A stretch of 64,000 bases of DNA from contig OU612070.1 of assembly GCA_914767715.1 (NCBI GenBank), positions 11,551,501 to 11,615,500 on the forward strand, given 5' to 3'. Source of the stretch: Membranipora membranacea. Lineage: Eukaryota > Bryozoa > Gymnolaemata > Cheilostomatida > Membraniporidae. The position numbers were made by a program, and so were the translations under genes. The notes under the pieces were generated by a model. The model was not told where the DNA came from. It made no database searches and saw only the letters and a program-made list of their open reading frames with translations. Positions 46,973 to 60,100 of the stretch are shown one piece after another (position 1 is the stretch's first letter; each line of letters begins with the position of its first letter).

Positions 46973-47445
46973 GACAACTGCGCATGGTCACTGTCTGTTG
47001 CGAAAAAAGGCTTGTACATGTAGTGAACAGTTTGCTATGACTATGACAGTTGGAGAGACAAAAAGAATAGAGCCGTGCACACTAATGTGTATGACCTCAT
47101 AAGCTAATGCTTGTGATTTGTAAGCCCACACTGTTCCAGCCCACTGCTTGTGTCGTTTCATTTCGGTTTACACATTGGTTGTGATCAATAATGGAATACC
47201 ACTACCTGCCTAGGAATGAGGAGTATACTAGTCAGGCTATTTTATTTTCACCTTGTTATTTCTGGATTGCTACCCGAGTTTCACCTGGAATTTCCGCTCT
47301 GGCTATACCAAACTAGAGTTTACCCTGCTACTGAGAAAGCACAGCTCTAGTATCACAAGGCTTTACCACATTCTCTAGCACTATTCAGAAATATTACATA
47401 TTACAATATAATATTGCCAGGGGCTCTTTTACATTGCAGGAAATA

Positions 47446-47451
47446 TTTATT
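47446..47451 (-). terminator. Candidate polyadenylation signal AATAAA, phosphatase gene
   Basis: TTTATT on the plus strand reads AATAAA on the minus strand, about 485 nt beyond the phosphatase stop. Another occurrence is near 47241. Confidence 0.35.
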
Positions 47452-47934
47452 TCAAGAATTTGATAGTTTTTCTAGCTAAAAGATATGGCAATGGAAATAG
47501 AATATTTTTGTAGTAATCACAGGAAAGTTTGGCGGTAAAACACAGGAATTGATCGGAAAACTTATTGGACGAATATCAATAATAAAATAAAATGTGATTG
47601 TGATTGAAAAATTTGTTGATCTTTGTCTCAGTAAATAACCAGGATACAATACAAAAGATAATTTGAATGTCATATCCTACTCTAAGTTGTATGGCAACAT
47701 TAAAACTTTTTCTTACCCTATCTTACAGCATCAAAGCTAATTAAGACAGAATAAAATCCTCTGTAAGGGAATTCCTTTGCCCAAAACTCAAAAAGAAATA
47801 CCCCAATTTGTTTGCAGGCTCGTTTGACTTTCATGTGCTTATTATAATGTGCAAAAAAACAATGTTAAGGTACCACGGATTGTTTTCTTTATGTGGGGCA
47901 ACCACCTGTTGGTTACAGACGGGCTGATAGTGTA

Positions 47935-50900
47935 CTACTGAAAGTTACCATACTCAGCGTACTGCTCCACATATTCCTTCAGTACTTGGTAGATCAGTAC
48001 ATATTGAGCCTAAAATACAAAAAATGTAGTAAGATATAAAAAAGTCCAGATCAAGAAATATAATAGTGTGCTTTGATTGAACAGGGCAAATACTCATTTT
48101 CATAACACAAAAATAGTTCTGTTATGCAGATTTATTTTTTCAACTGAATGATCAGCCTTACACTTAACAGATAACAGATAACTAAGAAAAATAAACTTTA
48201 TGGGCGCTGATTGTAATTACATTAAGAAGTTGTTCCACTACGAAAAATATAGCCGTTGCGTATTGTGAAACAAATCCACAGATAATTTAATATCTATTGT
48301 GTACAATGAAGCAGAAATCACTCACAATGTTTGGAATAAACTGAGGCCTTCTCAGTTTTGTCTTCATAACAGGACAATAGACATCCACTTGCTGCTCTAG
48401 TTTCAGTTTATCCAGAGCGTTATAAGCACATAACATAAGTCCACATCTGGTACTTCCATCCCTAAACAAAGAAAAATTGGGTCAGTCATATATAGTAAAG
48501 TTACATCTGTCCAGTGCAGTGACGGGAGGGTGTACTTATATAGCCAATGTGTTGGCTCTGTTTGGTTAGGTGGAACCAATAAAGCTCAACACATTGGATT
48601 GCACTACCCTATGAATAAAATTATTCATCCGATAAAATTTAGCAAGCTGGCCAGGAATTGATGATTGAAAATTTGCACATGTTGCACCGTTAAGTATTTA
48701 AGAATTGTATTTGTCTTTGTTAGAAAATATCATCTGTGCCGGTAGGATCAATCAGGGCAACAATATTTAGTTTTATGCACTTTTATTAGTTGAGCATTAC
48801 AAGTGGCATGGGTAAGACCTGGTATACCTCTGTGTTTCGGAAATATTAATACATGCAAAATACACTTACAAACAAGTGAAGACTGTGGTGCGGTTCCCAC
48901 TGTGCTGTTCCAGCTTCTCAATCTGGTCATGAATCTGGACACACTCACTTGAGGTGGGTTCAGAACAACCGTCCCATGCTCTGCTCGCATCCACAACATA
49001 AACGTAGTGCTTGCCCTTGATAAAAGTAATTGTATCCAAACACTAAAAATTATTATTTACCAGAACATGGAACGAAAAAACAAAGATTTCTTAAGCAATA
49101 AATCCAAACACTCTCAGCATTCGCATAATGATGTGCTCCCCCAATTCTAGCATTTGCCACAGTAATCTCAATATAATTTTATAGTTTATTTAAATCAGAT
49201 GTCATATCACTCGCCACATCCCGAAGCATGGGCTGTGAAATTCAGTTGCCGTAAGGGAGAGGCCGCAATGTCTGCGCCAGTTTGCTCTCAGTTTGCAGGC
49301 AGGTTGAAACACACCTAAGGCTAACGAAACCCCAGTAGGCCATCGACTGCAGTGGGTTTCGAGCCAGCGACCTTTATCACTTGCATGCTGAAGTCAGGCG
49401 TTCTAACCAACTGAGCCATCTCCTACTCCTTGCTCCTTGGTATGGTCGAAAGTTGCATGTAGCCTGCTTGAAACTAGGAGAAACTTTTATTTCATTAATA
49501 TATGTAGATTTTGAACAGCTTTATTGATGTCTCACCTTCTTCGATGAAATCTCCAGGGAGATGGTGTTGGCCACATCGCCCTCCTGATCATCGTGTGGTC
49601 TGGCGATAGTGAACTTTCCAAAAACTAGATCCTCCTCATCTTTATCTTCCGGATAGAAAATCACCTACCAAAATGGAACGTCAGTAGAAAGATGCTTTGA
49701 CAAGATATTTTGCAAAGAAAGCAAGGCACTTCAAAGATCAGCATAGGAGCTGCACCAAATACTTTGTTTGCAAGGAATTCAAGGTTATGGTTGTGCCTAG
49801 AAAGTACTGGATTGTTTAAAAAGCTTGCATTCGTCAAAAATTTCCATGAAGGTCAAAAACTATATGAGAGACTTATATTTTCACTGATGTGAGAACACTG
49901 ACAAATCCAGAAAACCTTTTTGTAGGATCCTCTTGAGATATATTGTTTGAGTTGCCAGCACTTGTTGTCAGAATCTTTATAGGTAAGGTAAGAATGTTCC
50001 TTGTTTGGCGACCTTTTCAAGATATAATAGATCACCTTGTAGTGCTGGATTATGGCGATGCAAGAAACTTTTTAATCAATTAGACCTGGTGTTACTTCAC
50101 ATCTTGAAGATTCTTGCGATAAGATCACTGACTGTCCATACAAAATTGTGAACAACTCACCTCATCATTTGGGAGCTCTAGTTGTACAATTACTTTTATT
50201 CCTTGCTCAACAATCATATGCCAGAAATCCTCGATAGTATTCTGAAGCGGGAGCTGGGTTGCTATCCAGCGATTCTTCTCTTTATATGTCTGGTAAGTAA
50301 GGTATGACATGAGCGGCAAGTAAGTCTAAATGGATAATTCCCTCAAACGGAGAAAACAACAAGACAATTCTTGAACAATATTTAATCCAGAGCCTGAGCC
50401 ATCCAACCTTGCCTGCCAAAAAGCAGGCTGCTATATCTATTGAGGGGTAGATTTAAATATTTTTCTCTCTGATAGGTGTAAAAATTAATCTACCTAGGAT
50501 CAATGTCAAACTGCTTCCAAATCAGGAAACTAGAATCTAAAATTGTGCAATAACACCTCGTTTCCCTGATTCATTGGGTCACTTTGACTCCTCATTAATA
50601 TCTACTTACATCCATGAATACGGCATTGATATAATCACTGGAGCCTGATCCATTGATGAACACTCTGTGTCCATCAGCTGTTTGAATAAAACATTACCAA
50701 GTAAATAACTACATTGTAAAATCTTTGGTTACTTTGCAACGGAATGAACAAATACAAATCTCGTATAAGAAATATTTACAAGATACAATTTTCACGGTAG
50801 TTCAGATCCATCTCATATATTTCACATTGACCTGATCTCACTTGCATGGCAGAAGATGTTGATCAATAAATTTTTGGTCAGCGCTCCTTTTGATAAATAC

Positions 50901-51181
50901 AGTGCTGTGCATGGAGAAATTTATTTATTTTAGTACACATTACAAATGGTGTTGGCAGTGAAGCCTATAGCATGTCTATCTCAAAGAAAACAAGAATAAA
51001 TTAATTTACATCTAGAATAAACATAGATATCTAAGAAATGATATGTAAGCGGGACCAAACAAAAAGTTATAATCAAAAGCCTACCTGCTAGGATCCCACT
51101 AGGTCCATTCTTATCATGGTTTATTTGAAGCTTTGCATTACTGTACTGAAGCCGAACAGAGCTCACTCTCTGCTGAATCAG
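47935..51181 (-). CDS. Phosphatase domain D2, degenerate (predicted pseudophosphatase)
   Basis: Exons 51085-51181, 50610-50677, 50161-50289, 49536-49664, 48870-49015, 48326-48461 and 47935-48009. Fold landmarks are kept: SSDYINAVFMD, KNRWIATQLPLQNTIEDFW, HMIVEQGIKVIVQL. Catalytic ones are not: the pTyr loop reads DKNGPSG, no WPD is present (HYVYVVDASRAWDG stands in its place), and the signature loop reads TCLDGSTRCG instead of HCSAGVGRTG. The cysteine and the arginine of C-x5-R remain. C-terminus YVLIYQVLKEYVEQYAEYGN then Phe-Gln-stop. As in other tandem receptor phosphatases it probably serves in binding or regulation. Confidence 0.9.
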
Positions 51182-54100
51182 CTGGAATGGAAGATTAAAA
51201 TTTGGTATCAGTCTGCTAAATGTTTGCCTGTGTTGGTTAAAAAATACAAATTATTTGAACTTGAATGACATGAACATATTCATTCCAATTTCTGTTGGCT
51301 TGTTATTGGAGATTGTGTTTGTTCAAATATCTCATGCAGATGCAAGATTTGGGAGTGTTCTCATCATATTAAAAAAAAATTGTCATCAGGATCCGGCTAT
51401 AGAAGACATACAAGCAGTATCCATATTCTTGTTCACAATAATGTGGGTTGGGTTAAAATCGCAAGTCTGTCTCTGTTCGAAGACTTAGAAATGCATGTGT
51501 CTTAAGGGCGCAGCCGCCATATTTAGTGCCAAGTTGCTCTCGCTTGCAGGCAGGTCGGAGCACACATTGGGCAACAGTTGAGCCCAGTAGTCGGTAGACT
51601 GCAACAGGATTTGAACCTGAGGCCTCCAAAGCTTGAGCATTAGAGGGCAGGCGCTCTAACCAACTGAGCTACATCCTACTCCTTGAAACCTAACTCAGAC
51701 ATATCCAACTGATTAATCAGAAACCTGAGAGTCCATAAATTTGTATAATGGGGGCAACATATTAATCTTACCTCGTATTCTTTCTGGATGTTACTTGTGC
51801 CAACATTTGTCTCAAAGGCAGTCAGAAGAGAAGCGAGCTTATCTGGTGTGTAAGCAAAGCCCTTAGTTGAGAGATACTCGCAGACAACAATGTACAGAAA
51901 GTAGTACTGCTCCTAAAATCAAGAAAGCATTGCTGAAGTTTCATTCTCTGATCCATGTTGGATGTGCACCAGTCCTTATATAAGGAAGAGTGAGAAATCC
52001 TTTCTTTGAAGGACTGTTGAACCCCAACATATGAGGCCACTTTGAGAACCCAACTCCCGAAAATGTACTACAAACCAACTGAATGGTGCTTTGCTGAGAT
52101 GAATGCTGAATATTGGTTTATCTGTGTAAATAGTAGCGATGCAGGTGCCACAAAATTCTGTTACAAAGATAGCCACGATCTTAAATCATCTGATGGTTTA
52201 CCAAAAAGGGCAAAATCTTATTATGATTGTTGCCTACCCCTGTTTGTATCATACGTGGCCTTCTGAGTCTCATCTGCCTGACACACTCCAAGAACTGCAG
52301 TTTGTTAACATCAGCTGCCTGCTTTACCAAGTAATCCATAGCTATGAAAGTCCCAGTTCTGCCTACACCAGCACTGCATAAAAAACATCGATAATTGATC
52401 TCAATGATATCTATCAAGAAAGAAATCTGATGGAATCTCATGTATGTTTTCTTGGGGATACAGCAGGGGATATAATCACGATTCCATACAATACTATTTA
52501 GCCATCAGTGAATTATAGTTGTATGTTCTGTCATGATGCTTGGAGGGCAAGAGGTTGACTGTGTGGTAAAATACTCTCATCAATTAATACGAGTTAATTA
52601 TTTGATTCCCAGGTAGATCACCATTATCAGTAGCTAAGGCACAAAGGACATGGACAAAGTTCACCATGCGCTATAAACCAAGCCATAGCACAGACAGAGG
52701 TCAGTGCTGAATGAGTTTTTCAAATACCTGCAGTGCACAATGAGTGGAGTACTGAGTCTGGCAACACTGGTCTGAATCCTGTTATAGAATGATATGTAGG
52801 CACCTGTGTCATTAGGTACACCGTGATCAGGCCACGACAGGAAATAGAAATGCTTGATGGTTCTCATTTCTCCGTCCTATGAAATAGAAATATATTGCAT
52901 GTGCAAGTTCTCATACACACTATCTTTGCTGGCTTCCATCTGTATCCGCACAGCAGCTGTTAAAAATGTTGCATTGTGGGATCGATGGGTTTACTTGATC
53001 ATCTTACCTTATTATACTGAAGAGTTCTAACAGCATAGTCAGCCCAGTCCTCACAATTAGTCAGTGTTACAGTGATGTCTTTAAATTTCATTGATGTATT
53101 CAGAGTCTCTGGCCAGTACTGGACACACTTTTCCTACATTAAAAAGCAAATACAGCGTAATGAAATTTATTTTCCAAACATCATTAACAAAATATTCTGA
53201 AGAATTCCTAGAACCATGCATTGAAATCGGTATACAGCTACTCTTTGTTTTCTGAGGGAAAGTTGTTTTCTGAGGGGAAGTTGTTTTCCGAGAGACAGTT
53301 GTTTTCTGAGAGACAGTTAATTCCTTCGATCATAGCTTATTGGCTAACGGTGAAATCCAGTTATCATAGCTATCGAGGCTAGTAACCTATTGTCAACATT
53401 CTTTCTCTACCAATTGAAATAGGATGATACTCCAGTGAGAGTACTGACTGACTGAAAAACCCAGTGTCTTGTCTTCATAAGCAACTTACCTTGGTAAGCT
53501 CAAACACTTTAGTAACCATTACAATACCACTGGGGTTCTGCTCCCAAATCATCAACCAAAAGTCATTGACAGTTCTCTTCGTTGGACCTAAAACAGCAAA
53601 TAGAGGCACTGGTAGTGTCATCATCAATGCCGATGCTGCACAGGGTACCAGAGCTCCCAAAATACAGATTTCTCTGCTCAATTACGATGGGGAGATAACT
53701 CCTAATAAACAATCAGTGCATTTTGCCAAAAGAGATCATCTTATGCGGAAGTTTGATAGACATTATTCGCTTACTAGAGAGCACCAGGCTGTTGACACTT
53801 GCACAATAAAGGAGCCATAGGAAGAACCAAAATGGAACAAAGTTCTGATTAGTTACTTACCCATAGCTGCGATGTAACCTGCATGATTCTTATAACCCTG
53901 AAATTATAAATTAGTTACTCAGTTTATAAGGAACATAGATTTTGACTTGGACTTCTAAAATTTGTATCATTACAGCTTTGCCATGTTTCTGTTTTTATTT
54001 GCATTGACATACTAGTTTAAATTACTAGAAAGCTTTTTTATTGTCTCATAGTCGTAAAACACAAGGGCAACACATCATCATGTGGCAAAATGTTTGCTCA

Positions 54101-57100
54101 CCGCAATATGTGAAGCGTTGATATAATCTGTATCTGCCGCATTTCCGCTCAGCTTAACCCTCGACTCATCAGCTGTAACATTAAATAAAACTTGTGGTAC
54201 TCATATGAGACTAGGGTTCTCAAGTTAAAAGAACATACAATTCCATTAGCTGCGTTAAGGTTATATCTTAACGCAACAATTGCAATTATATGTCTAAAAC
54301 ATATTATGTCTAAAACTAAAAAAGTGAGGTGATTATTTTTTGCAAGTTAACTATTAACATTAAATTAACAAGATATAAGTACCGTAATACTCTAAAATTA
54401 TCACAGGATGTAATTCAAAAACAAAAGTTCATCTCAAGGAAAGTTTTATTGCAAAATAAATGACCTTGAAAGGACACAATCAATCATACCTGGGTACAGC
54501 TCCTTGTACCTACTCTTTCCATCATTAATCGGCAGCAGTGCAACAGTTCGAACAGGTAGGGGCATGTTATCCAACTCCTGCAAAAAAAGAGAATACATTT
54601 CATAGAATTGCTAGGTTTACTCCTCGCCATAGAAGGGGGAGGCCTTCCAAATAAAGCTGGTGATTTTGCTCAGTAATTTCTAAGTATTATCTAATAGTTA
54701 TTAGAGCAAGCATGATCAATCACAAAGCCTCTCCATGTAAGTTTCTAGATTCCATTCCTGCTCACATCATAATTTTAATACTTTGGGTATTTACAAACAA
54801 CACCAATTTAGTTGCACTGCCATATGAGGTCATGACCAACATAACAACAAACACAGCTCAGCGCTCAACGGAATCTCAAAAACTGCACAAATACAAGTTT
54901 ATAAGTTTTATAAGTTTATAAGTCAGATATCAATTCTAGATTCAGTGTAGTCCAACCACATAAAGTACCATAAAGTATCCATTTCCTTATGACAATGGAA
55001 CGGATGACAATTAGATGTGTGTTGAGACAATGGTCTTCATTCATCTCTTGATAAAGAGGAGCATCCAGGGCTCCCCTCCACTAACACCTTGATTAAGTAC
55101 CTGGATTCATTATCGCATCTTTTATTTAAAAAAAAAAGCTCAGCAAGCGGATTCAGATTTATACTGACCCTGAACTCTTCTTCAATCTTGTCTGGACTGC
55201 TTTGGATGAATGAAGACAGCTGCTTTGGATCGAGTCCTCCCACTACTGTCTCTTTCTTGTTGAGACCAGCATTGTTGATGTATGTGGTAGCTATTCCTGT
55301 GGGTTTAAGTGGTTTTTTAGGTGGATCTAGTAAAGAGAGGAAGGACCTTTTTGTTTTCACACTAATACTCAAGAATAATACAAACTAGTACATTTTTACT
55401 CGAAATATACCATACTTGCAATAATATTTGCAACTCACCGATACCACCCAGAGAGAGTTTTGTGGTGGTGGTGCAAAGGATTGTCATCATCTAAATTTAC
55501 CTTATCACGCACTTTACAACAACTTCTGTATTTCTTTTGGTGCCATTTGTGAAAAGGTATTGCGAAGTTCAACAAACAAAAATTCAACATCTATATTACA
55601 TGTAAATTCCTTTTAGCGACAAAGGAGTTTGTCCAAGGGTTGGCAGCAGGAGAGCACATCAAACTTACCTATAAAGCTACCCTAACATATCATACCTGGT
55701 TTTTTATTTGAAACTTGTGGTGGAACTTCCTCTGTTTCTGGCACAGGTTCTGACATAGTCACATTTTGAAGTGGAAGGTTATCAGGTTTCCTTTTGTTGC
55801 CATTCGAAGCATTTCTCCTTCTGCATTCAAGTTTAATAAAAAGAGGGAAATAAGTTAATTGAGCACAGCGCAACTTGTTTGTTATGATCATCAAACGCCA
55901 CCTCACATTGTCATATCTCATTTCAACTAAAATTTGAAGTAGGGAGAGATAATAAGGAAAGTTGGGGAGAAGTATAAGTCACTGAGCACGTTGTTTTCCT
56001 TTTGTGGTCAAGAAAATTAAAAACGATGCATGCTTAGTAGACTATTTTACCCTGGCTACAAGTAAAGAAAAACAATTGTAGGTGTTATTTAGCCACAACA
56101 GCATAACATTAAAACTGTTGTTGTCTGATTCATGGCTAAGAAAGTCACAGGAGTTCCGTAAAATCAATGGCATGTATCACACCATTAAAGAGTTGAAACG
56201 CTCAACAACATTATAACTTCGGATTTCAAAATAGGCTTTGGTTTGTTAAATAGCTGTTTGGAAAAAACTTATGTCAGGAGTTTTTAATAGAGAGGTCTTA
56301 CCTTTGTAAAAGGATTATGACCAAAACCACGACAACGACAATCACTACTATGGGGGCTGCGACATATGCGGCAATATGAGCAGGTGGTGTACCATCCACG
56401 TCGCCACCAATAACTGGCTTTTTAACTGTAAGAGCTAAAGATAAGAACAGATTGGTATATTTGTGATCAGATAACCGCTAACTTTAGAGTAAATAGCATT
56501 ACTTCATTATTAATACGTTTGTGCAGCCTACTTACTACGCATCGATATCACACTCTGGATATTTTCTGATTTTTAATTGCTGCAAGTACTATGATTATCT
56601 TTGTTTGCTTACATTCACAGGCCTGTGATGGGCTTTAGGGAAGAGAAACAACTAAAACTATTTCCTCAGCTGTCGTTATATATGCTCTGCCCTTCATTAA
56701 AACAAACACTCCTACCTCAGGTTTTGAGCATTCCAACAAATAATGAACACAGCACACAAGAAGTTAAATTTCTCAGTGATAGCAAACATACCCTTCTCTG
56801 TCACTTCTGGAAATGGTACTATGACATTGGTAACTCCGTCCTACCAAATAAATGACAAAACATGAATTGATTTCAGTCTTGTCAACACTTATTTAAATCA
56901 GTGTTGTGTTGATGAAGCATAACTGCGGACTGGGGGACTGTTGGGTAGGGGCAGGAGTCTGGAGGCTCACACAAAGTTAAGGGTATGTTCATCACCATTT
57001 GAATCATAATAAATGTTTGTCAAGTTTGAATGCTTGAGAGTGGAACTGAATGCTCTCACCTGCTCGAATTGGCAGTTGCAATTTTGTGCTGTAGGTTTCA

Positions 57101-60100
57101 CATGTCTTGACACTTACATGTTGAACGCAAAGTTTTTTGCCTCAAACAATTCAATCAGATCGTTAAAGGAACTTCCAAAAGATCTCTAAATGCTTCGACA
57201 AAGTTGTAAATCAACTTCAGACAGTAGTTTCTCACCTTGTACACCACAGTGACAGCTTGCTGCACAGTATACTTGCGACCTTCAGATAAAGGTAGGTTGG
57301 TGAACCCGCCATACATCTCTTTGTCACCAAGATAGAATTCTAATCCATCTGTCAGGACTTTGTTTGGGTGTATGCTAGCAGCTATGTAGCAGTTTTCAGG
57401 ATTTGAGGCTATATCTTCAGTGTTGTTCTTGAGACTTTGGTAGTTTAAATCACAATTTGCTAGAGTCCTTTTCCTTCTAGCTTCCGCCTGAGGCTGCATC
57501 TGGGCTATTACTAGATATGCACTAGAATAAAATAGTTATTTTGATACAGATAGTGAATTTTTTTGATAAAATGTTTTGTATATTTTAGTGTAACTCTCCT
57601 ACAATGAGTGGGCTTTTCTCAGAACACAGACAAAGGTGCGAAAATATTGCTGACACTAACTCTTGATTCTGATTGGCAAGCAGCAACATTTATCACTGTT
57701 TTACAAAAGTAGTGGTTGGCTTCCTTTATTTTTTCCTGCCTCTGATCATGTGGTAACCAAGTTCAAAATATTAAAAAAAATCCCTTTATTGTACCTGAAG
57801 TCTATTTAAAATTTGTGCAAATCGCTATTTAGGATGAACTATTGAAGCTTAAACCTGTTGCCGATAGTTTTTAAGTTGACATTGGATAAAAGCACATTAC
57901 ATGATTATATCCACTGGGCTCATCGAGGATTATATTACTACAGCGTATATACTACCATATCTTACCTTGGTTTGTTGTTAGGGACAGATACTGGGGAAAG
58001 TTTCATGTAAATACTCGGGAAGTTTTTGGGTTCTGTTACCTTCTGTACTTTCATAACCTCAGTGAAGTTGTCTGAAACATAAACCAAATAATGGATATCT
58101 GTCATTCACTAGGTTGCCATATTTCAAATGATTGGTCCACTCCAATTTCGAATAATGAATGCTAACGATTTCTGTGATGAAAATAACATGAAAAGACATC
58201 TGCTATCTGATATATGCAAAACTAAGTTGACTTAAATGCTATTCCCATATATCGATTGGGCCAAAAACTGATGTGGAGTTGACAAATGGAAACATAGTGA
58301 TAATAGTCAGGGAAAGTGTATGGTAGGCAATCTGATGATGACCTTAATCAAGCCTTGGCAATTCTTGTCATCGTTCCAAAATTTACTTTATCACATGTTT
58401 CTAGAGGTTTTGGTGTGAAGTTGACAAAATTCAAGCAGTGGTGATGCAGCCGTGCCCAGCATTGAAATAAACTATTTTTTAAATTGGTCATCTATACGAT
58501 GAATAAGTGAATAAGCTCTCAGACGTGTCGACTGCTGTTCAACAGAAGGTATTGATTGACAAAGAGACAAATGCAAAGAGTAAGTGGGTTTAATTACAAT
58601 TCGCATCTGTATAGAAAGTCTCCTCAATGCTAGAACTGGCTCCCTCCTCATTTTGTAGCATTATTTTACAAACATATTTAGTTGCCGAAAGTAGATCGCA
58701 CACAGCTGCTACTTGGGTTAGGTTAGCAGTCATGGAACCATTGCTGTTTCCTTTACTTGCCTCACATATCACCTGGTGAATAATGAAATTTTACAAACAA
58801 CGATGAAAAAGGGATTCCTGTTGGCATAAATAGTTGTATTTGAATTTCCTGAGTCACGCTAATCAAGAGTTTAGCAAAGTCATTAACACATAGATTGTCT
58901 GCTGAGGGCAGGATATTAGGTTATTTTCACTAGAATCATAAAAATTCAATTTTGGCAATCATCCCTGAATATTGGTACCCACATACCTTAAAACGATATT
59001 CATTGCTTGGACTGTTGAACCGTTTAGGCTTTGTTAGTGTGATGTTGATGCAATGCTTGCTCTTTCGGCTCTGTTTAATGACTGGTAGTTCATCAGGTTC
59101 TGTGAAAAATAAAAGACAGAAGTACATTGTTCAAAGACATCACTGATGTAATACTATTGGACCTCCAATGCTTCGATTGAACATATTGATGGTTCTTGCT
59201 ACCTACTCAAGGTATAGTAAAAATTTTTTTTTGTATAAGCAATAGTTTCAAATCACCTATCAGACCATAAAGGTATTATGAAAATTCACCGACACTGTTA
59301 CTATACCTTAATGCTGAAATCAAAAATCACTTATGAGTAATTCATATGATATATATACATTATAATAATTATTATTATGTCAACTAGTAAGATCCTAGTT
59401 GCCCTCTCTTTAGTCATGAAACCACAACTCCTAAAATCCTTGAAGTTCTCTTGTTTAACATGGTTATCATGGTTGCCTACACAGCGCCACATAGACAACA
59501 ATGATTGACAGCAATTATAGTCGACAACAGTCCCATCTAGAAAACAATGAACTTTGTGTAACTTCAGGTCTTGCCGAGATCACTACTTACTTGCGGTAAA
59601 AGTTAATCTGCAGATAGTGTTGACACTGGTTTTCACAAGGTTTTTTGCTTCGACTGTGACACAAGTGTTGGTAAATGGATAGAGGTTGTCGAATTCAGCT
59701 TTCCCACCAACATCATGGTGATCAAATGACTTGTTTGACATATCTTTGTTGTCCTGGGAGACTTTGGAAGTGTATGTCACGCTTCCGTTACAGTTAGGGT
59801 CCGAGTTCTGCAATAAACAATAGACATCTCTCATACAGGAAGCTCGATCATAGATTAGCCATCTTAAACTATCCAGTCATTTTTCTCTGTAGGTTATTCT
59901 GGTGAATATGGTCTTTAAAATATTATTCTCAACTCTAAACTAAGATTAGATTAGTTTGTAATAATATTATCTAACATTTGAACACGAAAAGAACCCACAA
60001 TATTAAGCCATGTTTTACAGAACTGGTCTGTAGAAGATGATGAAAAGATACCACATAATGCTTTTATATAGAACAACATGATGCTGTACAGAAATTCACA

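Larger units (their letters stand above)
46691..47934. other. Convergent intergenic region (two 3' UTRs)
   Basis: Lies between the stop codons of the plus-strand CATSPERG-like gene and the minus-strand phosphatase gene. No exon or repeat is recognised in it beyond the two polyadenylation signals. Confidence 0.7.

Noticed and set aside
55089-55388. 99-codon plus-strand frame
   Set aside because: Antisense shadow of the phosphatase linker/D1 exon at 55169-55326.
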